Counted from the stretch's first letter, positions 35,210 to 46,831 are shown. The stretch is 64,000 nt of DNA from Pseudomonas azotoformans (GCF_900103345.1 NZ_LT629702.1:3596001-3660000); one strand, 5' to 3'. Notes: generated by a model not told the origin, from the sequence alone. Made by a program: numbers and translations.

Positions 35210-35770
35210 ATGTCTACCTCCCCCGTCACCCTGATGGTTGCGCGCCGCGTGGCCAAGGGTCGCTACGAAGAATTGATGGCCTGGCTGCGTGAAGGCGAAC
35301 AGTTGGCCACGGACTTTCCCGGCTACCTGGGCTCAGGCGTGCTTGCTCCGCCGCCCAACGATGATGAATTCCAGATTATTTTCCGCTTCGCCGATGAAAA
35401 GACCCTGCATGCCTGGGAGTTTTCCGCATCCCGCAGTGCGTGGCTGAGCCGTGGCAGTGAGCTGTTTGCCGACCCGTCCGAGTACCGTGTACGCGGCATC
35501 GACGGCTGGTTCGGCGCAGTCGGCGCACGCCCGCCGCGCTGGAAACAGGCCGTGGCGATCTGGCTGGCGTTCTTCCCGGTGTCACTCTTGTTCAATTTTG
35601 TCCTGGGGCCGCTGCTGAGCGAGCTGGACCTGGCGCCGCGCGTGCTGGTCAGTACCCTGGCGCTCACGCCACTGATGGTTTACTGGTTCATCCCGCTGTC
35701 GACCCATCTGCTGGCAAGCTGGCTGCATCCTGCCCCGGCACCGCGCAAGGCGGCTGAAGCCGCGGCGTGA
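35210..35770 (+). CDS. ABM-domain membrane protein
   Basis: A 186-residue protein with an N-terminal antibiotic-biosynthesis-monooxygenase-like fold (about 1-100, TLMVARRVAKGRYEELMAWL) and two membrane helices near the C-terminus (AVAIWLAFFPVSLLFNFVLG and ALTPLMVYWFIPLSTHLLA). Such fusions are common hypothetical proteins with no proven activity. GGAG precedes the ATG. It is the first gene of the folM-folE-folX operon and its homologue, as I recall, also heads that group in P. aeruginosa (PA3436), so it is probably linked to pterin or redox biology. Confidence 0.85.
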   Translation: MSTSPVTLMVARRVAKGRYEELMAWLREGEQLATDFPGYLGSGVLAPPPNDDEFQIIFRFADEKTLHAWEFSASRSAWLSRGSELFADPSEYRVRGIDGWFGAVGARPPRWKQAVAIWLAFFPVSLLFNFVLGPLLSELDLAPRVLVSTLALTPLMVYWFIPLSTHLLASWLHPAPAPRKAAEAAA

Positions 35771-35827
35771 ATACAGGGGCGGCCGGTCGCTGGTATAGTT
35801 TCAACCTGCCAGCGACTCGAGCCTCCC

Positions 35828-36538
35828 ATGACTGCAACGAACGCCCCGATCCTGATCACCGGCGCCGGCCAGCGTGTCGGCCTGCATTGCGCCCAGCGCT
35901 TGCTGGACGACGGTCACTCGGTGATTTTCAGCTACCGCAGCGAACGGCCCGGCGTGCAGGCACTGCGCGAGCGTGGGGCGATCGCTGTGTTTGCCGACTT
36001 CTCCAGCGAGGCCGGCATCCTGGCGTTTATCGCTGAGCTGAACACCCATACCCAGAGCCTGCGCGCAATCATCCACAACGCCTCGGCCTGGGTAGCAGAA
36101 TCGCCCGACGACGAAAGCCGCGCGTTTACCGACATGTTCAGCGTACACATGCTTGCGCCGTACCTGATCAACCTGCATTGTTCACCCTTGCTGCAACGCT
36201 CGACACCGGCCGACATCGTGCACATCAGCGATGACGTGGTGCGCAAGGGCAGCCGCCAGCACATCGCCTATTGCGCCACCAAGGCCGGGCTCGACAGCCT
36301 TACGCTGTCGTTTGCCGCGCAGTTGGCGCCGTTGATCAAGGTCAACGGTATCGCCCCGGCGATGGTGATGTTCAACGATGGCGACGACGACGCCTACCGC
36401 GCCAAGGTACTGGCCAAGTCGGCACTGGGCATCGAGCCCGGGCCCGAGGTGATCTACCAGAGCGTGCGTTACCTGCTGGACAACCCCTATGTCACCGGTA
36501 CCACCCTGACCGTCAACGGCGGGCGGCATATCAAGTAA
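35828..36538 (+). CDS. folM: Dihydromonapterin reductase FolM
   Basis: A 236-residue SDR that reduces dihydromonapterin to tetrahydromonapterin with NADPH, the pterin cofactor of phenylalanine hydroxylase in pseudomonads, with some dihydrofolate reductase activity. The nucleotide loop ITGAGQRVGLHCAQRLL carries the Arg typical of pterin reductases. The catalytic motif is YCATKAGLD, and NASAW replaces the classical NNAG. It is followed 20 bases later by folE and then folX, so all three steps of monapterin supply are together. Confidence 0.92.
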   Translation: MTATNAPILITGAGQRVGLHCAQRLLDDGHSVIFSYRSERPGVQALRERGAIAVFADFSSEAGILAFIAELNTHTQSLRAIIHNASAWVAESPDDESRAFTDMFSVHMLAPYLINLHCSPLLQRSTPADIVHISDDVVRKGSRQHIAYCATKAGLDSLTLSFAAQLAPLIKVNGIAPAMVMFNDGDDDAYRAKVLAKSALGIEPGPEVIYQSVRYLLDNPYVTGTTLTVNGGRHIK

Positions 36539-36558
36539 GCCGTTTGTGAGGATGTTGT

Positions 36559-37119
36559 ATGACCTTATCCCTGCCCCACCATTACCGCGAGATCCTCAAG
36601 GGCTTGGGCGAAGACCCCGAGCGCGAAGGCCTGCTCGATACCCCCAAGCGTGCCGCCAAGGCCATGCAGTATCTTTGTCATGGCTACGAGCAGAACCTGG
36701 AAGAAATCGTCAACGGCGCGCTGTTTGCCTCCGACAATGACGAGATGGTGATCCTCAAGGACATCGAGTTGTACTCGCTGTGCGAGCATCACCTGTTGCC
36801 CTTTATCGGCAAGGCCCACGTGGCCTATATCCCAACCGGCAAGGTGCTCGGCCTGTCAAAGCTGGCACGCATCGTCGACATGTTCGCCCGGCGCCTGCAG
36901 ATCCAGGAAAACCTCACGCGGCAAATCGCCGATGCCATCCAGCAAGTGACCCAGGCCGCCGGTGTGGCCGTGGTGATCGAAGCCAAGCACATGTGCATGA
37001 TGATGCGCGGCGTGGAAAAACAGAATTCAACCATGAACACCTCGGTGATGCTCGGCGCGTTCCGCGAGTCGAACACCACGCGCATGGAGTTCCTGCAACT
37101 GATCGGACGGAGCAAGTAG
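36559..37119 (+). CDS. folE: GTP cyclohydrolase I
   Basis: Converts GTP to 7,8-dihydroneopterin triphosphate, the first step of folate and pterin synthesis. The 186-residue protein has the zinc ligands in [19 protein letters not shown] and a conserved [13 protein letters not shown] stretch carrying the second Cys-region residues. The length is slightly shorter than E. coli FolE (222). It sits between folM and folX. Pseudomonads often have several folE copies, and this one belongs to the monapterin cluster. In P. putida one folE is reported to be light-induced, which makes the nearby LOV/LitR genes notable. Confidence 0.97.
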   Translation: MTLSLPHHYREILKGLGEDPEREGLLDTPKRAAKAMQYLCHGYEQNLEEIVNGALFASDNDEMVILKDIELYSLCEHHLLPFIGKAHVAYIPTGKVLGLSKLARIVDMFARRLQIQENLTRQIADAIQQVTQAAGVAVVIEAKHMCMMMRGVEKQNSTMNTSVMLGAFRESNTTRMEFLQLIGRSK

Positions 37120-37121
37120 CA

Positions 37122-37493
37122 ATGCCACAACTTCAACCAGGCATGGCGCGCATCCGGGTCAAGGACCTGTGCCTGCGCACCTTTATCGGTATCAATGAGG
37201 ACGAAATCCTCAACAAGCAGGATGTGCTGATCAACCTGACCATCCTGTACGCCGCCCAGGAAGCCGTGCGCGACAACGACATCGACCACGCGCTGAACTA
37301 CCGCACCATCACCAAGGCGATCATCGCGCATGTGGAGGGCAACCGTTTTGCACTGCTGGAGCGCCTGACCCAGGAACTGCTGGACCTGGTGATGAGCAAT
37401 GAATCAGTGCTGTACGCCGAAGTGGAAGTGGACAAGCCCCATGCGCTGCGTTTTGCGGAGTCGGTTTCGATTACCCTGGCAGCCAGCCGTTAA
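37122..37493 (+). CDS. folX: Dihydroneopterin triphosphate 2'-epimerase
   Basis: Epimerises dihydroneopterin triphosphate to dihydromonapterin triphosphate. The 123-residue protein matches FolX (120 in E. coli) and the FolB fold, with [20 protein letters not shown] and the conserved [20 protein letters not shown]. Its ATG follows the folE stop by two bases. With folE and folM it forms a complete tetrahydromonapterin pathway from GTP apart from the dephosphorylation step. Confidence 0.95.
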   Translation: MPQLQPGMARIRVKDLCLRTFIGINEDEILNKQDVLINLTILYAAQEAVRDNDIDHALNYRTITKAIIAHVEGNRFALLERLTQELLDLVMSNESVLYAEVEVDKPHALRFAESVSITLAASR

Positions 37494-37516
37494 CCCCTGA
37501 GATTTGCGTGAACCTT

Positions 37517-37813
37517 ATGAACGACCAACAACGCCTCGAACTCGAAGCCGCCGCCTTTCGCCGGCTGGTGGCGCATCTGGACAGCCGCAAGGATGTGCAG
37601 AACATCGACCTGATGAACCTCGCCGGTTTCTGCCGCAACTGCTTGTCCAAGTGGTACAAGGCCGAGGCCGACGAGCGCCAGATCGAGCTGAGCCTCGATG
37701 ACGCCCGTGAAGTGGTGTACGGCATGCCCTACGCCGAATGGAAAGCCCAATACCAGAAAGAAGCCAGCGCCGATCAACAGGCGGCGTTCGCCAAAGGAAA
37801 AACCCATGACTGA
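37517..37813 (+). CDS. DUF1244 family protein
   Basis: A 98-residue protein with the DUF1244 signature VQNIDLMNLAGFCRNCLSKW and VVYGMPYAEWKAQYQ. The conserved CRNC pair suggests metal binding or a redox role, but the family is uncharacterised. It lies in the folX transcription unit 23 bases after folX, and its last codons overlap the HopJ gene by eight bases. A GTG at 37508 is an alternative start. Confidence 0.88.
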   Translation: MNDQQRLELEAAAFRRLVAHLDSRKDVQNIDLMNLAGFCRNCLSKWYKAEADERQIELSLDDAREVVYGMPYAEWKAQYQKEASADQQAAFAKGKTHD

Positions 37814-38147
37814 TTTGAACACCCTGCGCGCCAGCCTTAACAGCGGCGAACACGTTTTTGCCGATACCCTGGCGTTTGTCGCTGCCGGTTATGAGTACCA
37901 GCCACAGGCGTTCACCAATGTCGCGGTAGAGAATGCCGCAGGGCAGAACGAAGGGTCGTGCAAGACGTTGGGCCTGGCAGTGCTGGAAGGGCTGAGCGAC
38001 CAGGAAGCGCTGCTGGCATTTGGTGAGCATTACCGCTCGGTGGTGGCGACGCCTGAGGGCAGTGACCACGGCAATATCCGCGCATTGATCGCAAACGGCC
38101 TGGCCGGCGTAACGTTCACCGCCCAGCCCCTGACTCGAAAATCCTGA
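37806..38147 (+). CDS. HopJ family protein
   Basis: A 113-residue protein of the HopJ (HopPmaJ) family, first named as a P. syringae type III effector but widespread in non-pathogens. Typical features are LNSGEHVFADTLAFVAAGYE, NAAGQNEGSCKTLGLA and FGEHYRSVVATPEGSDHGNI. The start overlaps the DUF1244 gene by eight bases, so the two are coupled. No type III secretion genes are in view, and a general housekeeping role is more likely than secretion. It ends the pterin operon just before a REP pair. Confidence 0.9.
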   Translation: MTDLNTLRASLNSGEHVFADTLAFVAAGYEYQPQAFTNVAVENAAGQNEGSCKTLGLAVLEGLSDQEALLAFGEHYRSVVATPEGSDHGNIRALIANGLAGVTFTAQPLTRKS

Positions 38148-38161
38148 GCCAGACCTGAATC

Positions 38162-38258
38162 AAAATGTGGGAGGGGGCTTGCTCCCGATAGCGGCGGATC
38201 AGTCACAAATATTTTGACTGACACACTGCTATCGGGGGCAAGCCCCCTCCCACATTTG
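38162..38258. repeat. REP inverted pair (family A)
   Basis: Arms AAAATGTGGGAGGGGGCTTG and complement. The left arm has T for C in GCTTGCTCCCG, a one-base mismatch. It lies between the convergent ends of the HopJ and trxB genes. Confidence 0.92.
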
Positions 38259-38272
38259 TTTTGCAGCGTTGT

Positions 38273-39238
<966 letters not shown>

Positions 39239-39517
39239 TCACTCCTATCGACCGCCCGGACTACAAGGCGGCTGGAATAAAAAAGGGACCACGAAGCACT
39301 TGGGGAAGGCTTGAACTCGCAGGCCCTGAAAATAATGGGTGCAGCGTATCGAGGGGGGCAAGATTAAGGAAATACGGAATAACAATCCAGCTCATAGACG
39401 GTCACTATGTAGTTGGCCCGACTGATCGACAGGTTTGTTACGGCTGATGTCGCGGCTTTCGCCTGCGATGTAAAGCCGGTAAGGTCGGCGCGTTCGCCCT
39501 TTTGCTCGGAGTTTTTC

Positions 39518-40285
39518 ATGCCTGCCCCTGCTCTTTCCGGCCCGCAATACCTGCGCGAAGGCCTCAAACTCGTATTGAGCCCCGGCCTGCGTCTGTTTGT
39601 GCTGCTGCCGCTGGCGATCAACCTGGTGCTGTTCGTCGGCTTGATCTATTTCGCCGGTCATCAGTTCAGCCTGTGGGTCGACCACCTGATGCCGACGCTG
39701 CCGAGTTGGCTGAGCTTCCTGAACTACCTGCTCTGGCCATTGTTCGTGGTGCTGGTGGTGTTGATGGTGTTTTTCACCTTCACCATGCTCGCCAACATCA
39801 TCGCCGCCCCCTTCAACGGCTTTCTCTCGGAGAAGGTGGAAGTGGTGGTGCGCGGCACCGATGACTTCCCGGCCTTCAGTTGGGGCGAGCTGATCGCGAT
39901 GGTACCGCGCACCCTCGCCCGGGAGATGCGCAAGCTGGGCTACTTCCTGCCACGGGCCATCGGCCTGTTTATCCTGTCGTTCATTCCAGTGGTCAACCTG
40001 GTCGCCGCACCGCTGTGGTTGCTGTTTGGCGTGTGGATGATGGCGATCCAGTACATCGACTACCCGGCGGATAACCACAAACTGGGCTGGAACGAGATGC
40101 TCGCCTGGCTGCGGCAGAAACGCTGGCAGAGCATGAGCTTCGGCGGGATTGTTTACCTGGTGTTGCTGGTGCCGGTGGTCAACCTGTTGATGATGCCAGC
40201 GGCGGTGGCTGGAGCGACGTTGTTCTGGGTGCGCGAGCAAGGTGCCGAGGCGATGGCAGCGCAGCAAAAGGTGACCCAGTCATAA
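39518..40285 (+). CDS. cysZ: Sulfate transporter CysZ
   Basis: A 255-residue inner-membrane protein of the CysZ/EI24 family, which allows sulfate uptake for cysteine synthesis. The N-terminus [20 protein letters not shown] and the loop [20 protein letters not shown] are family hallmarks, with four to six membrane-associated helices. GGAG precedes the ATG at 39518. An in-frame extension to 39413 lacks family support. It is followed 55 bases later by a glycosyltransferase gene, which may share its transcript. Confidence 0.93.
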   Translation: MPAPALSGPQYLREGLKLVLSPGLRLFVLLPLAINLVLFVGLIYFAGHQFSLWVDHLMPTLPSWLSFLNYLLWPLFVVLVVLMVFFTFTMLANIIAAPFNGFLSEKVEVVVRGTDDFPAFSWGELIAMVPRTLAREMRKLGYFLPRAIGLFILSFIPVVNLVAAPLWLLFGVWMMAIQYIDYPADNHKLGWNEMLAWLRQKRWQSMSFGGIVYLVLLVPVVNLLMMPAAVAGATLFWVREQGAEAMAAQQKVTQS

Positions 40286-40339
40286 ATCCATCATCTCGAT
40301 GACACAATGACGACATGCCCCACGGAGACACTGTGGGTC

Positions 40340-41518
40340 ATGACGACAGCTTCGCTTCACATCACCCTCATCACCGAAACCTTCCCGCCAGAGATCAACG
40401 GGGTGGCCAATACCCTTGGTCGCCTGTGCGAGGGTTTGCGGGCGCGTGGCCATCAAGTCGAACTGGTGCGACCGCGCCAGGGCGTCGACCAGAGCCGCCC
40501 CAGCGACGACGCGTTATTGCTATGCCGTGGCTGGCCGCTGCCGGGATATCCGGGCCTGCAGTGGGGGCAGTCGTCGATGCACAAGTTGCTGCGGCGCTGG
40601 ACCCGTCAGCGTCCGGACGTGCTGTACATCGCCACGGAAGGGCCCCTGGGCTTGTCTGCCCTGCGTGCAGCGCGGCGCCTGGGGATCAGCGTGGTCAGTG
40701 GCTTTCACACCAACTTCCAGCAGTACTCGAACCAATACGGCTTGAGCATGCTGAGCCGGATGGTCACCCACTACCTGCGCTGGTTTCATAACCGTTCGAC
40801 CCTGACCCTGGTGCCCAGCGCCAGCCAGCGCCTGGAACTGGAACGTCGGCACTTCGAGCGCCTGGGAATGTTGTCGCGCGGGGTGGACAGCCAACTGTTC
40901 CATCCCGCGAAACGTGACAATGCGCTGCGGGAAAGCTGGGCATTGAACAGTGAGCAAACCGCCGTGCTCTATGTGGGCAGACTGGCGCAGGAGAAAAACC
41001 TGGGGTTGCTCAAGCGCTGCTTCGAAACGTTGCAGGACACCTACCCAATGCGCCAGATGAAACTGATCATCGTCGGCGACGGCCCCCAACGCGCGACGCT
41101 GGAAAAGGAGCTGCCGGAAGCAATCTTCTGCGGCACCTTGCGCGGTGAAGAACTGGCGCGGCATTACGCATCGGGCGATGTGTTCCTGTTCCCCAGCCTT
41201 ACCGAAACCTTCGGCAACGTGGTGTTGGAAGCCATGGCATCAGGATTGGGGGTGGTGGCTTATGACCAGGCCGCTGCAAGCCAGCATATCCGCCACGGCT
41301 ACAACGGCGTTCTGGCGATGCCCGGAGACGAGAACGCGTTTTGCGAGGCCGCCAATTGGCTGCTGGAGGACGCTGAAAGCCTGCGCCGCATGCGTCTGAA
41401 TGCACGCCAGCATGCGAGCCGCCAGGGCTGGCCGGCGATTATCGAGCAGTTTGAGCATCAGTTACGCGGTGCATGTGATGAAAGTCTTGCGCTTCCTACA
41501 CAGCCTTATGTGCGATGA
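40340..41518 (+). CDS. GT4-family glycosyltransferase
   Basis: A 392-residue GT-B glycosyltransferase. The acceptor-side N-terminus is LITETFPPEINGVANTLGRL, and the nucleotide-sugar E(x7)E motif is FPSLTETFGNVVLEAMASG. It resembles MgtA/PimB-like enzymes that glycosylate lipids, so a glycolipid product is possible but not shown. The ATG at 40340 gives the family N-terminus. An ATG at 40307 is in frame but lacks a better ribosome site. No capsule or LPS cluster is near. Confidence 0.88.
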   Translation: MTTASLHITLITETFPPEINGVANTLGRLCEGLRARGHQVELVRPRQGVDQSRPSDDALLLCRGWPLPGYPGLQWGQSSMHKLLRRWTRQRPDVLYIATEGPLGLSALRAARRLGISVVSGFHTNFQQYSNQYGLSMLSRMVTHYLRWFHNRSTLTLVPSASQRLELERRHFERLGMLSRGVDSQLFHPAKRDNALRESWALNSEQTAVLYVGRLAQEKNLGLLKRCFETLQDTYPMRQMKLIIVGDGPQRATLEKELPEAIFCGTLRGEELARHYASGDVFLFPSLTETFGNVVLEAMASGLGVVAYDQAAASQHIRHGYNGVLAMPGDENAFCEAANWLLEDAESLRRMRLNARQHASRQGWPAIIEQFEHQLRGACDESLALPTQPYVR

Positions 41519-41624
41519 ATCAATATGTCTTTCCTGATATTTAAATCAGGAACTGCTTAATGCTGCATACCAATTATTGATACCTGCTATCTGAGCAGGG
41601 CTTTCAATAATGGAGGTAAGGTAC

Positions 41625-41804
41625 ATGTCAGCTTACGGAATGGGTGTACGTAATGGCGTCAACATGCCAAACGCCGAATGGGCGCGCCAGCAACAATGGA
41701 TGGATAAATCTCGGGCAGAACCTCCTGTCTACGGCCAACCGGGGCATAAAGACCTGAACAAAACCGATCACACAAAAGAACTGTACAAGGGGCCGCAGTA
41801 CTAA
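41625..41804 (+). CDS. Small hydrophilic hypothetical protein
   Basis: A 59-residue acidic-basic, Tyr/Gln-rich peptide (MSAYGMGVRNGVNMPNAEWA) with no membrane segment. GGAGG lies about ten bases before the ATG, and a symmetrical hairpin follows the stop, so it appears to be a stand-alone small gene. I do not recognise the family. Confidence 0.7.
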   Translation: MSAYGMGVRNGVNMPNAEWARQQQWMDKSRAEPPVYGQPGHKDLNKTDHTKELYKGPQY

Positions 41805-41820
41805 CGCCCGACAGCATAAA

Positions 41821-41844
41821 GCTCCCTGTGTAATCACAGGGAGC
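41821..41844. terminator. Shared hairpin between two convergent genes
   Basis: GCTCCCTGTG-TAAT-CACAGGGAGC is a perfect inverted repeat, with CTTTAT following on the minus strand. It lies between the 59-residue gene and the convergent old yellow enzyme gene and probably ends both transcripts. Confidence 0.75.
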
Positions 41845-41852
41845 CCAGCCAC

Positions 41853-42956
41853 TCACACCAGCGTCATCAACGCCTCACGACTGAACGGCAGGATGTCGCC
41901 CTCGCGACCTTCGCGCACCTTCAACGCCCAATCCGGGTCCACCAACAGGGCACGGCCCACGGCGACCAGGTCAAACTCGTCGTTATTCAAACGCTCCAGC
42001 AGTTTTTCCAGACTGGCCGGTTGCGCGACCTTGTCGGTATTGACCATGAACTGCAGGAACTCACCATCCAGGCCGACGCTACCCACGGTGATGGTCGGCT
42101 TGCCGGTGAGCTGGCGGGTCCAGCCAGCCAGGTTCAGGTCGGACCCTTCGAATTCCGGCTCCCAGAAACGCCGAGTGGAGCAGTGGAAAATATCCACGCC
42201 CGCTTCAGACAACGGCTTGAGAAACTCGCCCAGCGCCTCGGGAGTTTGCACCAGACGCGCGGTGTAGTCCTGCTGCTTCCATTGGGAGAAGCGGAAGATG
42301 ATCGGAAATTCCGGGCCGACGGCAGCACGGGTAGCCTGGATCAGCTCGATGGCAAAGCGCGAGCGGTTGACCAGGCTGCCACCGTATTCGTCGGTACGCT
42401 GGTTGCTGCCTTCCCAGAAGAACTGATCGACCAGATAGCCGTGGGCGCCGTGGATCTCCACGCCATCCATGCCGATGCGCTGCGCATCCCTGGCGGCTTG
42501 GGCGAAGGCGTTGATCACGTCCTTGATGTCTTGCTGGGTCATGCCATGCACGACCACGTTGCCATCCTTGAGTTTCTCCATCGGGCCGTAGGCCGGCACG
42601 CTGGCGTCAGGTTCAGTGCCGATACGGCGCACGCTGCCCACATGCCACAGTTGCGGGACGATCTTGCCGCCTTCGGCGTGTACCGCGTCGACCACTTTTT
42701 TCCAGCCGGCCAGGGCGGCTTCACCGTAGAAGTGCGGGACATTGGGGTAACCGTTGGAGGCCTGATGGCCGACCACGGTGCCTTCGGTGATGATCAGCCC
42801 CACACCGGCAGCGGCGCGGCGGCGGTAGTACTCAATCACTTTGGAGTTGGGCACGCCTCCCGGCGAGAACGAGCGGGTCATCGGCGCCATGACGACGCGG
42901 GTCGACAGTTGCAATGCGCCGAGCTGGAACGGTTTGAACAAGGCTTGGACAGGCAT
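41853..42956 (-). CDS. Old yellow enzyme family NADH:flavin oxidoreductase
   Basis: A 367-residue FMN-dependent ene-reductase of the OYE family, which reduces activated C=C bonds and often nitro compounds. Visible sites are VVMAPMTRSFSPGG, QLWHVGS for flavin binding, HGAHGYLVDQFFWEGSNQRT with the substrate-binding His-x-x-His, and TITVGSVG near the C-terminus. The ATG at 42956 follows GGAGTG. The frame extends further but with no family support. It stands alone and probably serves detoxification. Substrate unknown. Confidence 0.92.
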   Translation of the reverse strand: MPVQALFKPFQLGALQLSTRVVMAPMTRSFSPGGVPNSKVIEYYRRRAAAGVGLIITEGTVVGHQASNGYPNVPHFYGEAALAGWKKVVDAVHAEGGKIVPQLWHVGSVRRIGTEPDASVPAYGPMEKLKDGNVVVHGMTQQDIKDVINAFAQAARDAQRIGMDGVEIHGAHGYLVDQFFWEGSNQRTDEYGGSLVNRSRFAIELIQATRAAVGPEFPIIFRFSQWKQQDYTARLVQTPEALGEFLKPLSEAGVDIFHCSTRRFWEPEFEGSDLNLAGWTRQLTGKPTITVGSVGLDGEFLQFMVNTDKVAQPASLEKLLERLNNDEFDLVAVGRALLVDPDWALKVREGREGDILPFSREALMTLV

Positions 42957-43066
42957 GGGGGCACTCCACGGAAGACGGGATTTATGATGTGGATAATATG
43001 GGGAGTGCGACGTGCTGGGTAGCACTATTGATCTGGGTGATTAAGGGGTAAAAGTGATGGCCGGTC

Positions 43067-43102
43067 GGGGCTGCTTCGCAGCCCAGCGCGGGACAAGCCC
43101 GC
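43067..43102. repeat. Single REP arm
   Basis: GGGGCTGCTTCGCAGCCC is a small hairpin followed by AGCGCGGGACAAGCCCGCT. This is the same motif as one arm of the composite element at 8.2-8.4 kb, here without a partner arm. It lies between the OYE gene start and the glutathione peroxidase stop. Confidence 0.75.
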
Positions 43103-43120
43103 TGATTACAACTGCAGCGC

Positions 43121-43603
43121 TTAGCTGAGAGCTTTTTCGATGGCCTGGACAATTGTCGGGTCATCCGGTGCAGTGCGTGGGGAGAAGCGCGCGAGCACTC
43201 GCCCATCCTTGCCCAGCAGGAATTTTTCGAAGTTCCAGGTGATGTCCCCAGGAAACTCAGCACCCTCGCCCGCCAGCAGGCGGTACAACTGGTGACGGTC
43301 AGGACCGTTGACCTCAAGTTTGCTACCCAACGGGAATGTCACCCCGTAGTTGAGGCTGCAGAACTCCTGGATCTCTTCTTCTGTCCCTGGCTCCTGGCCA
43401 GCAAACTGATTGCACGGCAAGCCAAGCACGGTAAACCCCTGGTCCTTGTATTGCTGGTAGAGGTTCTCCAGCGCGGCATATTGCGGGGTCAAGCCACATT
43501 TGGAGGCCACGTTGACCACCAGCACCACTTGCCCCTTGAAGGGCGCCAGCGGCAGCTCTTGTCCGTCCAAAGCTTTGAGTTTCAGGTCGTGGAAAGCACT
43601 CAT
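43121..43603 (-). CDS. Glutathione/thioredoxin peroxidase
   Basis: A 160-residue non-selenium glutathione peroxidase of the BtuE type, reducing peroxides with thiols. The peroxidatic Cys36 is in NVASKCGLTPQY, the resolving region LGLPCNQFAGQEPG contains the conserved Gln, and WNFEKFLLGKDG contains the conserved Trp and Asn. The ATG at 43603 has GGAG upstream. It lies convergent or adjacent to unrelated genes with no operon partner. Confidence 0.95.
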   Translation of the reverse strand: MSAFHDLKLKALDGQELPLAPFKGQVVLVVNVASKCGLTPQYAALENLYQQYKDQGFTVLGLPCNQFAGQEPGTEEEIQEFCSLNYGVTFPLGSKLEVNGPDRHQLYRLLAGEGAEFPGDITWNFEKFLLGKDGRVLARFSPRTAPDDPTIVQAIEKALS

Positions 43604-43704
43604 GACGAACTCCAGATATCCCATGTTCTTCGCATTGCGGCACTTCGAGATTACAACTCGCAAGCCTGCAATCATAGACGCCGATTGCAAAACTCGCCTG
43701 CGGG

Positions 43705-44169
43705 TTACTGAGCGGTAGGCCAGGGCAAAATCGGAATCGCCGTCACCGCGTTCTGCGGGCTGCCTTCGATCAGGCGGTCGCTGTAGACCAGGTACACCAG
43801 GGTGTTGCGCTTCTTGTCGAGGAAGCGCACCACCTGCATGGTCTTGAAAACCAGCGAGGTGCGTTCCTTGAACACTTCGTCGCCGTCCTTGAGCTCGCCC
43901 TTGAAGCGGATCGGGCCTACCTGGCGGCAGGCGATCGAGGCTTCGGCGCGGTCTTCGGCCAGGCCCAGGCCGCCTTTCACACCGCCGGTCTTGGCGCGCG
44001 ACAGGTAGCAGGTCACGCCATCGACCTTGGGGTCGTCAAAGGCTTCGACTACGATCCGGTCGTTGGGCCCGACAAACTTGAACACAGTGGACACCTGGCC
44101 GATTTCCTCGGCCGAGGCCAGCAACGGCATGGCCAGCAGCAGGCCGAGCAATCCCTTCATGACACGCAT
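43705..44169 (-). CDS. creA: CreA-family exported protein
   Basis: A 154-residue exported protein with a short signal peptide (ending LASA) and the CreA-family body [20 protein letters not shown] and [20 protein letters not shown]. CreA is a conserved periplasmic protein of unknown function, often lying by the creBCD or proB genes. AAAGGA precedes the ATG. It is 15 bases after proB in the same direction, so the two are probably cotranscribed. Confidence 0.9.
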   Translation of the reverse strand: MRVMKGLLGLLLAMPLLASAEEIGQVSTVFKFVGPNDRIVVEAFDDPKVDGVTCYLSRAKTGGVKGGLGLAEDRAEASIACRQVGPIRFKGELKDGDEVFKERTSLVFKTMQVVRFLDKKRNTLVYLVYSDRLIEGSPQNAVTAIPILPWPTAQ

Positions 44170-44184
44170 GGTGTATTCCTTTGG

Positions 44185-45306
44185 TTAGACCAGGATCAGG
44201 TTATCGCGGTGAACCAGTTCCGGTTCAGCCATGTAGCCTAATAGTCCGACAATCGCATCGGAGGATTGTCCAATAATTTTCTGGGCTTCCAGGGCGCTGT
44301 AGTTGGCCAGGCCACGGGCGATCTCGCGACCGTCCGGCGCCACGCACACCACCATCTCGCCACGGCGGAAGCTGCCCTGCACCAACTTGACGCCCACCGG
44401 CAGCAGGCTCTTGTTGCCTTGGGACAACGCCGACACGGCACCCTCGTCCAGCACCAGCGTGCCACGGGTTTGCAGATGACCGGCCAGCCACTGTTTGCGC
44501 GCCGCGAGCATGCCGCGTTCCGGCGACAGCAGCGTACCAATGCGTTCACCGGCCTTGAGACGGTCCAGCACACGTTCGATGCGCCCACCGACGATGATGG
44601 TGTGGGCACCGGAACGTGCCGCCAGGCGTGCTGCACGCAGTTTGGTCTGCATGCCGCCACGCCCCAGGGCACCGCCAACGCTGCCGGCCACGGCGTCCAG
44701 CGCCGGGTCATCGGCACGCGCTTCATAAATAAGCTGGGCGTCGGGGTTGTTGCGCGGGTCGGCGTCGAACATCCCGTCGCGGTCGGTGAGGATTACCAAC
44801 AGGTCGGCTTCCACCAGGTTCGCCACCAGGGCGGCCAGGGTGTCGTTGTCGCCGAAGCGGATTTCGTCGGTGACCACGGTGTCGTTCTCGTTGATCACCG
44901 GGATGACCTTGAGCTCCACCAGCGCGCGCAGGGTGCTGCGGGCATTGAGGTAGCGCTTGCGGTCGGACAGGTCGTCGTGGGTCAGCAGGATCTGCGCCGT
45001 GTGGCGGCCGTGCTCGGCAAAGCTGGATTCCCAGGCTTGCACCAGGCCCATCTGGCCAATGGCGGCGGCGGCTTGCAGTTCGTGCATCGCGCTGGGTCGC
45101 GCGGTCCAGCCGAGGCGGCTCATCCCGGCAGCAACCGCCCCGGACGACACCAGCACCAACTCTACGCCGGCCTCATGCAAGGCCACCATCTGCTCGACCC
45201 AGACGCTCATGGCCGCGCGATCCAGCCCCTTGCCATCCGCCGTCAGCAACGCACTGCCGATCTTTACAACCCAGCGCTGCGCACCTGTCACTTTGCTCCG
45301 CATCAT
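44185..45306 (-). CDS. proB: Glutamate 5-kinase
   Basis: A 373-residue enzyme that phosphorylates glutamate as the first step of proline synthesis. The kinase core [52 protein letters not shown] and the C-terminal PUA domain ([20 protein letters not shown]) are all present. Its ATG is preceded by AAGG. It lies downstream of obgE and is followed by creA, a conserved Pseudomonas order. Confidence 0.97.
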   Translation of the reverse strand: MMRSKVTGAQRWVVKIGSALLTADGKGLDRAAMSVWVEQMVALHEAGVELVLVSSGAVAAGMSRLGWTARPSAMHELQAAAAIGQMGLVQAWESSFAEHGRHTAQILLTHDDLSDRKRYLNARSTLRALVELKVIPVINENDTVVTDEIRFGDNDTLAALVANLVEADLLVILTDRDGMFDADPRNNPDAQLIYEARADDPALDAVAGSVGGALGRGGMQTKLRAARLAARSGAHTIIVGGRIERVLDRLKAGERIGTLLSPERGMLAARKQWLAGHLQTRGTLVLDEGAVSALSQGNKSLLPVGVKLVQGSFRRGEMVVCVAPDGREIARGLANYSALEAQKIIGQSSDAIVGLLGYMAEPELVHRDNLILV

Positions 45307-45368
45307 CTTCAACCTTAGATTGAGGGCAGCGCGACCCAGCGCGGCCCATAACGTTAAACCCGGATACT

Positions 45369-45395
45369 AAAACGCCGCTCTATAAGGAGCGGCGT
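45369..45395 (-). terminator. Hairpin after obgE
   Basis: On the minus strand AACGCCGCTC-CTTATA-GAGCGGCGTT is followed by TTAG. It lies 20 bases past the obgE stop and may partly end the ribosomal-protein-obgE transcript before proB. Confidence 0.75.
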
Positions 45396-45414
45396 TCAAG
45401 TTTATCGCAACGAA

Positions 45415-46668
<1,254 letters not shown>

Positions 46669-46787
46669 TTAAGAAACCAAGACATAAGACTCTTGCAAAA
46701 ATGAGCGCAGCGACCTCAATCAGCGACCGCAAAACCAGCGCCTGAGCCCATTACAAACAGCTTTGCAAGAGACTCACCCCACAAACG

Positions 46788-46816
46788 AAAAAGCCCCGTC
46801 GCAAGACAGGGCTTTT
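46788..46816 (-). terminator. Terminator after rpmA
   Basis: On the minus strand AAAAGCCCTGTC-TTGC-GACGGGGCTTTTT forms a hairpin with a U-run, 15 bases past the rpmA stop. It separates rplU-rpmA from obgE, although partial readthrough is usual in this operon. Confidence 0.85.
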
Positions 46817-46831
46817 CCAGCGATCTCGCAA

